DNA of 64,000 nucleotides, taken from NCBI RefSeq assembly GCF_000963885.1, contig NZ_BALE01000058.1:1-64000 (forward strand), in the 5' to 3' direction. Positions 56,699 through 64,000 of this stretch are shown here, piece after piece (the stretch's first letter is position 1; the number at the start of each line of letters is the position of its first letter). The translations under genes were made by a program, and so were the position numbers. This DNA comes from Tanticharoenia sakaeratensis NBRC 103193 (lineage in GTDB: Bacteria > Pseudomonadota > Alphaproteobacteria > Acetobacterales > Acetobacteraceae). Below the pieces are notes generated by a model. The model searched no databases and was not told the origin of the DNA. It saw nothing but the letters and a program-made list of their open reading frames with translations.

Positions 56699-58126
56699 AT
56701 GCCACCTTCCCGGAGTGATGACAGCGCCGTCGCGCAGACCGACGCGGGACAGGGCCATGGTCTGGCCCCGGGGGCCTGGAAGATCATATGTGTTGCCGCG
56801 ATCGGTTCCTTCATGGCGCAGCTCGACGCCACGATCGTCAATGTGTCGCTGACCAGCCTCGCCCGTGACCTGCAGGCATCTCTGGGCACGATCCAATGGG
56901 TCATGAGCGGCTACCTGCTGGCTCTGGCCCTGGCCTTGCCGCTGAACGGGCGGCTGGTCGATCGCATCGGGTCCCGGGCCGTCTATCTCTGGTGTTTCGC
57001 GGCTTTCACGCTGTCATCGGCCTTATGCAGCGGCGCCTGGTCGGCCGGGTCGCTGATCGCATTCCGGGTCCTGCAGGGCATGAGCGGCGGTCTGCTGGCG
57101 CCGATGGCCCAGATGATGGTCGCGCGCGTGGCTGGCAGACAGATGCCCCGGGTTGCGGGCCTCATGACGATGCCGGTCCTGCTTGCGCCTCTGCTCGGAC
57201 CGGTCGTGGCAGGCGCGCTGCTCCATGTCGCGTCCTGGCGGTGGCTCTTCGTGATCAATCTGCCGGTTGGCGGGATCGCGTTCCTGCTGGCCGCCCGCGC
57301 GCTTCCGCACGATCATGCGGAACGGCGACCGCGCAGCCTCGACCTCGCGGGTCTGGCAACCCTGTCGCCCGCACTGGTCCTGTTTCTCTACGCTGCGGAT
57401 CATGTCGGCACGCATTCCGGCGATGCGATCATGATCGCATCGCTAATTCTGTTCGGGTCGTATGTGCATCTTGCCCGCCGCAAGGGAGGCGACGCGCTGA
57501 TCGACCTGCGGCTGTTGAACAATCGCCCGTTCCGCTCGGCCGCCGGCAGCATGTTCCTGATGAACTGCGTGTCTTTCGGCGGCCAGATGCTGATCCCGAT
57601 CTATCTGATCGATGGCTGCGGGCTGTCGCCGGGTCGGACCGGATTGCTTCTCGCGCCGCTGGCGCTGGGCATGATGTGCACATATCCGTTCATGGGCAGG
57701 CTTACGGCGCATTTCGGCATCAGGCGCCTGACGGGTTACGGCGCGGTCGTGGCCCTGGCAGGCACGGTGCCGCTGGCTTTCATGGCCCATGGCCATCTTG
57801 TCGTGGCCGGCCTGCTGGCGGCCCTTTTCCTGCGCGGGATCGGCATCAGCGCGATCGGCGTGCCGGCCATGAGTGCCGGCTACATGGCGGTCCCGAAGCG
57901 CGACCTGCCGATGGCGACGACTGCCCTGAATATCGTTCAGCGCCTCGGCGGCCCGACGGGCACGACGCTATGCGCCGCGGCACTGGGATGGCATTTCTCT
58001 CCTGCAGCGCACGGGCATCCGGCGGACGCGCTCGTGGCAGCATTCATCATTCTGTGCGGGCTTCACGGGCTGCTTGTTTTCGCAACGCGCCGTCTGCCGC
58101 CGGTGCTGCCGGCTGCGTCATCCTGA
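56699..58126 (+). CDS. DHA2-family MFS transporter
   Basis: A 475-residue, 13-14-TM major facilitator protein. 'SFMAQLDATIVNVSLTSLA' (D1), 'GRLVDRIGSRAVYLWCF' (motif A) and 'LLGPVVAGALLHVASWRWLFVINLPVG' (motif C, in part) place it with DHA2 exporters. The ATG at 56699 (MPPSRSDD) is chosen because the upstream frame crosses the operator region. It converges on the amidohydrolase gene. It may export a toxic intermediate or be an unrelated drug exporter. Confidence 0.9.
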   Translation: MPPSRSDDSAVAQTDAGQGHGLAPGAWKIICVAAIGSFMAQLDATIVNVSLTSLARDLQASLGTIQWVMSGYLLALALALPLNGRLVDRIGSRAVYLWCFAAFTLSSALCSGAWSAGSLIAFRVLQGMSGGLLAPMAQMMVARVAGRQMPRVAGLMTMPVLLAPLLGPVVAGALLHVASWRWLFVINLPVGGIAFLLAARALPHDHAERRPRSLDLAGLATLSPALVLFLYAADHVGTHSGDAIMIASLILFGSYVHLARRKGGDALIDLRLLNNRPFRSAAGSMFLMNCVSFGGQMLIPIYLIDGCGLSPGRTGLLLAPLALGMMCTYPFMGRLTAHFGIRRLTGYGAVVALAGTVPLAFMAHGHLVVAGLLAALFLRGIGISAIGVPAMSAGYMAVPKRDLPMATTALNIVQRLGGPTGTTLCAAALGWHFSPAAHGHPADALVAAFIILCGLHGLLVFATRRLPPVLPAASS

Positions 58127-58179
58127 ACCGGCCGGAAGCTGTCGTCTCTCGCCCTGACATCAGCCCTGTCAGCGTGCCA

Positions 58180-58818
58180 TCACGCTTTCGCTGGAACGGC
58201 CCATGCCTCCCGAACCGATGCGCTGTCGACAGCAATCGCGCTGTGTGTTCCGAGAATCGCCAGTGCATTCTCGTGTGTCTGCGGGTCGAATGCGGCGCAG
58301 GCGTCGCGCGCGATGAACACGTCGAAATTGCGCTCGAAGGCATCCCGTGCCGTGCCGTCGACGCAGCAATCGGTCGTGAGGCCGCACAGCACCAGTGTTT
58401 CGATGCCGCGCTCGCGCAGGATCGTCTCAAGCCTGGTGCCTGCAAAGGCGTTGTAGAGCGTCTTCTCGACCTCGATCTCGCCCGGCTCAGGTGCCACGCG
58501 GTAATAGGCTGCCCCTTCCGTGCCGGCCCGGCAGATGGCAGCCGCGTCCGCGCCGTAGCCGATGCGCTCGAAGAACCGCCTGACCGCGCGACTGTCGGTT
58601 TCGGGCCGCGTGATCACCCGGATGAACACGACCGGAACGTGCGCGGACCGGGCCGCGTCGATCAGCCGGATCGATGCGGCCAAGGCGGCTTCGACCGGCT
58701 CCATGACCATGCCTGCCTGCGCCATTGCAAAGCCCGGTGCTCCGAAATCCTTCTGGATGTCGATGACCAGCAGCGCCGTGTGGGCGGGCGCGAAGATCGC
58801 AGGGTCGAGCTTGTTCAC
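58180..58818 (-). CDS. Isochorismatase-family cysteine hydrolase
   Basis: A 212-residue hydrolase with the catalytic triad Asp20 ('LLVIDIQKDF'), Lys119 ('VEKTLYNAFAGT') and Cys152 ('TTDCCVDGTARDA'). This triad is shared by nicotinamidase, N-carbamoylsarcosine amidase, maleamate amidase and ureidoacrylate amidase. The adjacent transporter and oxygenases favour an amide or ureide as substrate. It overlaps the upstream MFS gene by four bases, so the two are coupled. Confidence 0.92.
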   Translation of the reverse strand: MNKLDPAIFAPAHTALLVIDIQKDFGAPGFAMAQAGMVMEPVEAALAASIRLIDAARSAHVPVVFIRVITRPETDSRAVRRFFERIGYGADAAAICRAGTEGAAYYRVAPEPGEIEVEKTLYNAFAGTRLETILRERGIETLVLCGLTTDCCVDGTARDAFERNFDVFIARDACAAFDPQTHENALAILGTHSAIAVDSASVREAWAVPAKA

Positions 58819-60056
58819 GCGGCATGGTCCGGCGCATGGGGCCTGCGCATCAGCATGATGGCGATGGACAGGGCCAGCCCGATGGCGCCGAGGATCGCAA
58901 ATGCGTTTTCAAATCCGCCCGTGCTGTCGCGCAGACGGCCGGCAAGCCACGGCCCGAGTGCCGCCAATGTCGAGATGAGACACATCGCGGAATAGAGCTC
59001 GAGGTTATGGCGGCTGCCGAAATACTCCAGCAGCAGCATGGCGCTCGCGACATAGACGATGCCGAGGCCCAGCCCCAGCGTCAGCGTGAAGCACGCGAGC
59101 GTGGCCGGTGTCTGCGGCAGTGCGAAGGACAACGCGGCCCCGGTCATGGCAAGGGTTGCAATCACCGTCAGCACGCGCGCGCCGACGCGCTGCCCGACGA
59201 CACCGGCCAGGGCTGCACCAACCGCGCCGAGGATTGCGACCGCCGACATCATCTCGGCGGCCCGGTCGTGCGACAATCCGCGCTCGGTCAGGTGCTGGAC
59301 GGCGAAGCTGTGCATCGTCGTGTTGATTGCAAGGCAGCCGGTGTAGGCGGCGACGATGATCCAGAACGCAGGCGCCGCAAGCGCGCGCCGTGTAGGCCAA
59401 CCCGGGACCGCGGGGCCGTCCTTCGCGGCGCCATAGGGCCGGATCCCGGAGACGGCGAAGGCGGCGACGATGGCCGCCGTGGCTGTCGCGGCACCGCATA
59501 CCCACCAGAATGGCCGCCACGTCCCGAAGAAATGGGCGATCCCGAGATAGAGCATGGGCCCTGCGATCGCGCCCAGGCTTCCGCCCGTGAAGTAGGCGCC
59601 CATCAGCCGTGCGGGCTGCGCCGAGACAGTCGCGATCACATGCGTGCCCGGCACCGTGCCGCCGAGTGTGAATCCCAGCCCCAGCAGAAGCGCGCCCGCA
59701 TCATAACCGAACGCGCTGCTCGCACAGGCAAAGCAGGCGAAGCCTGCCGCCAGTACGATACCGGCAAGCACGAGCGTCGGCGCGGTCCCGACGCGACGGA
59801 TCAGCAATGCGGGCAACGGGCTTGTCAGGCCACAGCCCAGGCCCAGCAACATGAAGCCGAAACCCGCCGAACCCCAGTCCAGATGCAGGTCGGTCACCAT
59901 GGATGGCAGGACCACGCCGAGGGAATTGAACGTATCCGCCATCAGCAGGAAGTACAGGACCGTCAGCGCCACGAGGGCGATGCGGCGCCGCAGCAGGTTG
60001 TCAGCGGTCAGCGCGGACATGTCGAGTGGATCGGACGAGGCGGCAACAGAAGGCAC
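58815..60056 (-). CDS. MFS transporter (oxalate/formate- or cyanate-type)
   Basis: A 413-residue, 12-TM major facilitator protein. 'NSLGVVLPSMVTDLHLDWGSAGFGF' (in part), 'GAYFTGGSLGAIAGPMLYL' and 'AVQHLTERGLSHDRAAEMMS' fit the uptake-type monocarboxylate/small-anion MFS group. The start is uncertain: GTG 60056 has GGGAG about 10 bases upstream; ATG 60020 is the alternative. Co-translation with the hydrolase gene suggests it imports that enzyme's substrate. Confidence 0.88.
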   Translation of the reverse strand: MPSVAASSDPLDMSALTADNLLRRRIALVALTVLYFLLMADTFNSLGVVLPSMVTDLHLDWGSAGFGFMLLGLGCGLTSPLPALLIRRVGTAPTLVLAGIVLAAGFACFACASSAFGYDAGALLLGLGFTLGGTVPGTHVIATVSAQPARLMGAYFTGGSLGAIAGPMLYLGIAHFFGTWRPFWWVCGAATATAAIVAAFAVSGIRPYGAAKDGPAVPGWPTRRALAAPAFWIIVAAYTGCLAINTTMHSFAVQHLTERGLSHDRAAEMMSAVAILGAVGAALAGVVGQRVGARVLTVIATLAMTGAALSFALPQTPATLACFTLTLGLGLGIVYVASAMLLLEYFGSRHNLELYSAMCLISTLAALGPWLAGRLRDSTGGFENAFAILGAIGLALSIAIMLMRRPHAPDHAA

Positions 60057-60613
60057 GGAGGTCGTTCTCCCAGAACATGCACGAGGCAACCCGGCATCAA
60101 CAGGACGGCCCGGGTCCGGTATCGAAGCCGGGTTCGCAGTCACAATCAAGCATTGGGCGTCGGTCCGTATTGTCGTGAGCTGCAAAACTCTTGGTCGCGC
60201 AGGCGCGTCCGCGGTTCAGACGGCCTCCCGGATCCATGCATGACGGCCTGATCGCGAGGCCGGAAACACGATACCGGGCACCGTTGCACACAGGCGTCCG
60301 CTTCAATCCGCAGGCTGCCTTCAAGGCGGCGATCCAGCCGATCTCGGGCGCGACCGTGCGTCATAGCCGACGTCCGTGCGGTCGGATCGTATCAGGAAGA
60401 CGGGTTGCGGTTCTCCAACAGGCGCCGGGCAAGAACCTGATGGCCCACGACATACATGGGGCAACCCGGCGGTCGGCATGTTCCTGAAGGATGGCTTCGT
60501 CTGTCACGCACGCAGTTAGGGCTGGAACGCCGCAGGTGCTGTCGGCCGATGGGTAACACCCCACTTCATCGGACGAGCCTCCATTTCGCACCATCGTCTC
60601 CGGCCCGCAGGCA
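60057..60613. other. 557-bp gene-free stretch between MFS and Rieske genes
   Basis: No reading frame here has gene-like codon use or a recognisable product. It separates two same-strand gene groups and so probably contains the promoter for the MFS-hydrolase pair, and perhaps a lost gene. No strong terminator was seen after the Rieske gene. Confidence 0.5.
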
Positions 60614-61798
60614 TCAGCCACGCTGCTGCCGTGCCCAGGCTTCGCGGTAGCGCGGCACGAGCCAGCTGTTGAACAGGCGTTGCGCGCCTTCCTGCCAGGA
60701 GTAGCGTCCGCGCGGCGCGAAACGCGAGCGCAGGCCGACCTGCACCAGTTCGTCCACATGCAGATCCTGGTCGATGATCTCCCCGGCGGCCTGCATGTTC
60801 ATGGCCATCTTGTGCCGAAAGGCCGGATCGGCTGACGAACCCGGTGCGGTCAGGACGCCCTGGTCGACCCGGTGGCTCTCGGGCCCGTCTGCGCGGAGAA
60901 TGAGGTAGATGACCGCATCCGCCGTCATCACGAGCGACAGCGTGGGCGGGAGGTTTGCGAAGACCATGCGATGGCGTTCGTCATCGGTCAGCCCCGTGAA
61001 GACCGGCAGGACAGCACGCTGGGTCGCATTGAAACTGGCGTCCGGATGCAGCGTGCGGTTGGTGCGGTAGTAACCGGCCGTGTCATCCGGAAGATCGTCA
61101 GGAAACTCCGCGAGTTCGCTTGGAATGAAGTCGTGCAGCGGTCCCTGATGCAATTTGCTCGCGTGATACCCGTCGTTGTTGTTCTCGAACATCACTTTCC
61201 AGTTCCATGGATAGCGCTGTTCGCCGGACGGCTTTTCACCCTCGGCATCCGCCATGCCATAGGGCTTGAGGATTTCGGTCACTTTCGCCAGTCGGGGTGC
61301 GAGAGGGGCGGCCTCGCGGTCGAAATTGATGAAAACGAACCCTTCCCAGATCTCGACGGCAAAAAGCGGCAGGCTGGCCTTCGATTTGTCAAAGCCGCAG
61401 GATTTTTCCATGGCAGGGGCTGCGGCGAGGGTTCCGTCCAGAGTGTAGGTCCAGTGGTGATAGGGGCAGACAAAAGCACGGGTTTTGCCGCAACCTTCCG
61501 CTACCAGCATGCCGCGATGCTGGCAGACGCTGGACATGGCGCGCAGAACGCCGTCACGCCCGCGCGCCACCACGATCGGTTCATCCGCGATGAAGGACGT
61601 GAAGTAGGATCCGGGCTCGGGCGCCCAGGAGTCGCGCCCGACGCACAGCCACTCGCGTGCGAAGACCGCATCTTTTTCGAATTCGTAGAATTCCGCACTC
61701 GTATAGCACAGCGGCGGCAGGCTCTCGGCCTGTTCGGTCGGCAGGATCGAGCTTTCCATCGCGGCGAACAGGGCGTCGTCGAGGACTGCATGCGTCAT
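60614..61798 (-). CDS. Rieske non-haem iron ring-hydroxylating-type oxygenase, large subunit
   Basis: A 394-residue oxygenase. The Rieske 2Fe-2S ligands are C92/H94 ('VCQHRG') and C111/H114 ('CPYHHW'). The mononuclear iron site is 'NNNDGYHASKLH', with a distal Asp in 'AGEIIDQDLH'. It is nearer single-component-type oxygenases acting on amines or aromatic acids than to classic alpha-beta dioxygenases; no small subunit follows. The reductase at 53.6 kb is its probable partner. It lies 27 bp after the TauD-like gene on the same strand. Confidence 0.93.
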   Translation of the reverse strand: MTHAVLDDALFAAMESSILPTEQAESLPPLCYTSAEFYEFEKDAVFAREWLCVGRDSWAPEPGSYFTSFIADEPIVVARGRDGVLRAMSSVCQHRGMLVAEGCGKTRAFVCPYHHWTYTLDGTLAAAPAMEKSCGFDKSKASLPLFAVEIWEGFVFINFDREAAPLAPRLAKVTEILKPYGMADAEGEKPSGEQRYPWNWKVMFENNNDGYHASKLHQGPLHDFIPSELAEFPDDLPDDTAGYYRTNRTLHPDASFNATQRAVLPVFTGLTDDERHRMVFANLPPTLSLVMTADAVIYLILRADGPESHRVDQGVLTAPGSSADPAFRHKMAMNMQAAGEIIDQDLHVDELVQVGLRSRFAPRGRYSWQEGAQRLFNSWLVPRYREAWARQQRG

Positions 61799-61825
61799 GA
61801 TGAAATTCCAGGATCGTGGATTGGA

Positions 61826-62650
61826 TCAGAACGGCTTGTCGCCGGCGATGGTGACGCGGAAACCCGAGCGGACCTGAGGGAAATAATCCCAGATCGCCTG
61901 ATGCTGCGTGCAGCGATTGTCCCAGAACGCGATCGCGTGCGGCGTCCAGCGGAAGCGGACCTGGAAATCGGCAGCCATGCAATGGCGAAACAGGAATCCG
62001 AGCAGGGCGTCGCTTTCGAGCGCCGAGAGCTGCGGAATGCGCGTGGTATAGGAAGCATTCACGAACAGGCATTTGCGTTTCGTGACTGGATGGGTCCGCA
62101 CTACCGGATGTTCGCTGCACGGATACGTCTTGCCGTTGTTGCCGACAATGGGCCGATAGACGTGCTCCGCATCATGAATGGCGGTCAGCCCCTCGAGCAT
62201 GGCCTTCATCGGGGCGGACAACGCGTCATAAGCCGCGTACATCGAGGAAAACGCCGTGTCGCCGCCGACTTCCGGCACGGTGTGGAGTGCGAGAATACTC
62301 CCCATCGGCGGCTCGGCATTGCACGACAGGTCAGAGTGCCAGTTTTCCCCCGCCACGAATTTCGAGTTCTCGTCAGCATGGATCGCCACGATTTCGGGGT
62401 AGTCCGCAAGGCCCGACACGCCGGTGTGGATCGCAAGTTCACCAAATGCACGTCCCAGCCGCAGATGATCTTCATGGCTGACGGGCTGATCGCGAAAGAA
62501 GATCACCTGATGGCGTGCGATCGCCTCCTGAAGAGTGGCGATCGTTTCATCCGGGAGCGGTTTCGTGAGGTCCACGCCCGAGATTTCCGCACCGATCCGG
62601 ACCGTCATGGGGCGGACGATGATCTCGTTGCGCGTCAGGGTCTCGCTCAT
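61826..62650 (-). CDS. TauD/TfdA-family 2-oxoglutarate-dependent dioxygenase
   Basis: A 274-residue Fe(II)/2-oxoglutarate oxygenase. The iron site is H105-x-D107 in 'ENWHSDLSC' and a distal His in 'WDNRCTQHQAIWDYFP'; the 2-oxoglutarate Arg is in 'RSGFRVTIAG'. 'GAEISGVDLTKPL' is the TauD N-terminal signature. Substrates in this family include taurine, 2,4-D and alkyl sulfates; none can be fixed here. It lies 7 bp after the M20 gene and is likely translationally coupled. Confidence 0.93.
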   Translation of the reverse strand: MSETLTRNEIIVRPMTVRIGAEISGVDLTKPLPDETIATLQEAIARHQVIFFRDQPVSHEDHLRLGRAFGELAIHTGVSGLADYPEIVAIHADENSKFVAGENWHSDLSCNAEPPMGSILALHTVPEVGGDTAFSSMYAAYDALSAPMKAMLEGLTAIHDAEHVYRPIVGNNGKTYPCSEHPVVRTHPVTKRKCLFVNASYTTRIPQLSALESDALLGFLFRHCMAADFQVRFRWTPHAIAFWDNRCTQHQAIWDYFPQVRSGFRVTIAGDKPF

Positions 62651-62657
62651 GTCTGTG

Positions 62658-63935
62658 TCACTCCGGGGTTTCGAGGCCGCAGATCTCGATTGCGGTCAAC
62701 GCATAGAGCAGGGTCGCATCCATCAGGTCGTCGAGCGTGGGCCGGAACCGTCGCGGCCCTACGGTGACGGACGGAATGCCGGCCCGATTGAACACGTTGT
62801 GATCGCGCCACATGGACGCGTACACCGGATCCGCCACGGCGAGCCGTTCGCCGCGCGTCGCCTGCAGCGAGCGATCGATGCCGTCGAGCAACGGCTGGAC
62901 CGCAATAGGGTCTGCCACGCCGCCGGGACGAAAGGCCACGCAGTCCAGCAGCGTCGGTCCGAAGGCGTCCATTGCCGTTTCGATCTCGCGCCGCACATCC
63001 TGCACGCGATCGACAGCACTCAGGCCCACCTCGATATACAGCGCGCAAACCCCTGTGCCGCCGCCCATGGCATGCGGCAGGCCGCCGCGCACCGCGCCGA
63101 TCTGCACTTTCGGGATCGTCGTGCCCCATGATGTCTCGAAACGATGCGCCTTTTCGAAATCCCGTGCCCAGGCATTGATGCGTGCGATTGCGCCGCCAAG
63201 CCGATAGATCGGATTGGGATGATCGCCCGGGTCGGCGGGACTCTCGAGCAGCGGCGTGAAAACCGGCTCGCCCAGCAGCGTCAGGCGAAACGTGGCATAT
63301 CCGGCACCCTGTGCCGTTGCCCGGAAATCCGTGCCTTCGGCCGCGATCATGAAATCGGGTGCGATGCCGCCATTGGCGAGCAGATAGGCAGCCCCGACGT
63401 CCTTGCCGGAATTGGCAACACCCTGCACCTCGTCGATCGGATCGGGGCCGATCTCGCCCGGGCAGGCTGCGAGATGGAAGCGCCCCGCAAGCCGAATGCC
63501 CGCACGCTGCAAGAGGTCGGCGGCCATCAGGAAACACGCCATGGGCCCACGGTCGTTGGCGACCGCCGCTCCATAGAACACGCCGTCCCGTTCCTCGACC
63601 TTTTCATCCGGCGGATGGCCGGGCGGCAGGGAGAAGCGCGTCTGCTGGATCGACAATCCACCTTCGGTGTCGAGATGCGAGGCAATCAGCAGGTCTCGTG
63701 CATGAGGCGCTGTCGTCGCATGGCCGCCAATCGTCGCCACGACATGGAAGCGCTCGGGGACCGCCGCGACACGCCATGGCGAAAAGCCGCTCTGCGTCAG
63801 CCAGTTTTCGACGAACATTCCGGCATCGCGTTCGCCGCCCTGCGGCGACGGGATCGCGCAAAGGTCGAGCACCAGCGCGCGCAGGGCGGCTGGATCGAGC
63901 AGCGCCCGCAGGCTATGCAGCGCGCCGTGCGTCAT
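62658..63935 (-). CDS. M20-family metallohydrolase
   Basis: A 425-residue zinc amidohydrolase of the M20/ArgE/DapE family. Metal-ligand blocks are 'LLIASHLDTEGG' (H-x-D), 'VANDRGPMACFL' and 'AACPGEIGPDPIDE'. The dimerisation-domain insert follows. It would hydrolyse an N-acyl, carbamoyl or peptide bond. Its ATG overlaps the previous gene's stop (ATGA) and it precedes the TauD-like gene by seven bases, so it is inside an operon. Confidence 0.9.
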   Translation of the reverse strand: MTHGALHSLRALLDPAALRALVLDLCAIPSPQGGERDAGMFVENWLTQSGFSPWRVAAVPERFHVVATIGGHATTAPHARDLLIASHLDTEGGLSIQQTRFSLPPGHPPDEKVEERDGVFYGAAVANDRGPMACFLMAADLLQRAGIRLAGRFHLAACPGEIGPDPIDEVQGVANSGKDVGAAYLLANGGIAPDFMIAAEGTDFRATAQGAGYATFRLTLLGEPVFTPLLESPADPGDHPNPIYRLGGAIARINAWARDFEKAHRFETSWGTTIPKVQIGAVRGGLPHAMGGGTGVCALYIEVGLSAVDRVQDVRREIETAMDAFGPTLLDCVAFRPGGVADPIAVQPLLDGIDRSLQATRGERLAVADPVYASMWRDHNVFNRAGIPSVTVGPRRFRPTLDDLMDATLLYALTAIEICGLETPE

Positions 63936-64000
63936 GCGGGGTCGGTTGCGCCATATCGTGCGCGCAGGGCCGGCAGGACGGATTTCGCGAGCTTGCGCAA
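63932..64000 (-). CDS. 3' end of an upstream gene (partial, cut by window edge)
   Basis: Only the last 22 codons are in the window, ending 'SVLPALRARYGATDPA'. The TGA overlaps the M20 start by four bases, so it is the preceding operon gene. An ending like 'VLPALRAR' recalls luciferase-like flavin monooxygenases, but the fragment is too short to assign. Confidence 0.6.
   Translation of the reverse strand: MRKLAKSVLPALRARYGATDPA

Noticed and set aside
56403-56705. IclR-like regulator fragment
   Set aside because: Only a short segment vaguely resembles an IclR N terminus, then the frame stops. Too weak to call a gene.

Overview
The window is a stretch of bacterial chromosome with high GC and strong third-position GC bias. 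Gene content points to an alphaproteobacterium of the family Acetobacteraceae (acetic acid bacteria). The clues are a short-chain dehydrogenase very close to the Gluconobacter-type NAD xylitol dehydrogenase, an alpha-type flagellin with a flaF gene, a PutA without a ribbon-helix-helix domain, several NodT-type efflux lipoproteins, and a glycine-riboswitch-controlled gcvTHP operon. The organism is inferred; no rRNA or tRNA gene was seen.

Layout. 1-5.5 kb: gcvT-gcvH-gcvP-paiB operon (minus strand) behind a tandem glycine riboswitch. 5.6-9.1 kb: a small ABM-domain monooxygenase, speE, xylitol dehydrogenase, speD and psiE. 9.1-13.6 kb: miaA-ilvB-ilvN-ilvC (minus strand). 13.7-20.7 kb: serB, a BASS-type transporter with its MarR regulator, surE, a FUSC-family exporter and class II fructose-bisphosphate aldolase. 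20.8-26.1 kb: a split drug-efflux regulon (NodT outer-membrane factor, TetR regulator, EmrB-like and EmrA-like proteins) linked by two almost identical 19-bp palindromes. 26.2-28.2 kb: the DUF4130 / radical-SAM pair annotated as putative DNA modification or repair. 28.4-32.9 kb: flagellin, flaF and a TPR-glycosyltransferase that could glycosylate the flagellin. 33.1-38.4 kb: putA and a globin-coupled diguanylate cyclase with an intact I-site. 38.6-40.8 kb: a GH36 alpha-galactosidase broken by an internal deletion. 40.8-42.3 kb: a YqjI/YqjH-like PadR regulator and siderophore-interacting protein behind a large inverted repeat. 42.4-51.2 kb: an M61 peptidase, a sulfotransferase and a CzcCBA-like RND efflux operon. 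51.4-53.6 kb: large-subunit catalase KatE.

53.6-64 kb looks accessory. It holds a phthalate-dioxygenase-type reductase, an acetamidase/formamidase, two MFS transporters, an isochorismatase-fold amidohydrolase, a Rieske oxygenase, a TauD-type dioxygenase, an M20 metallohydrolase, and the last codons of one more gene. Together they read as an oxidative and hydrolytic catabolic island for an unidentified, probably nitrogen-containing, substrate. Two gene-free stretches of 0.55-0.85 kb in this island look like decayed or regulatory DNA.

The most useful leads are the shared TetR operator tying together a split tripartite efflux pump, the PadR operator at the YqjI/YqjH-like pair, the FlmG-like glycosyltransferase next to a Ser/Thr-rich flagellin, the alpha-galactosidase deletion, and the substrate-unknown catabolic island. 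No CRISPR array, prophage or complete insertion sequence was seen.
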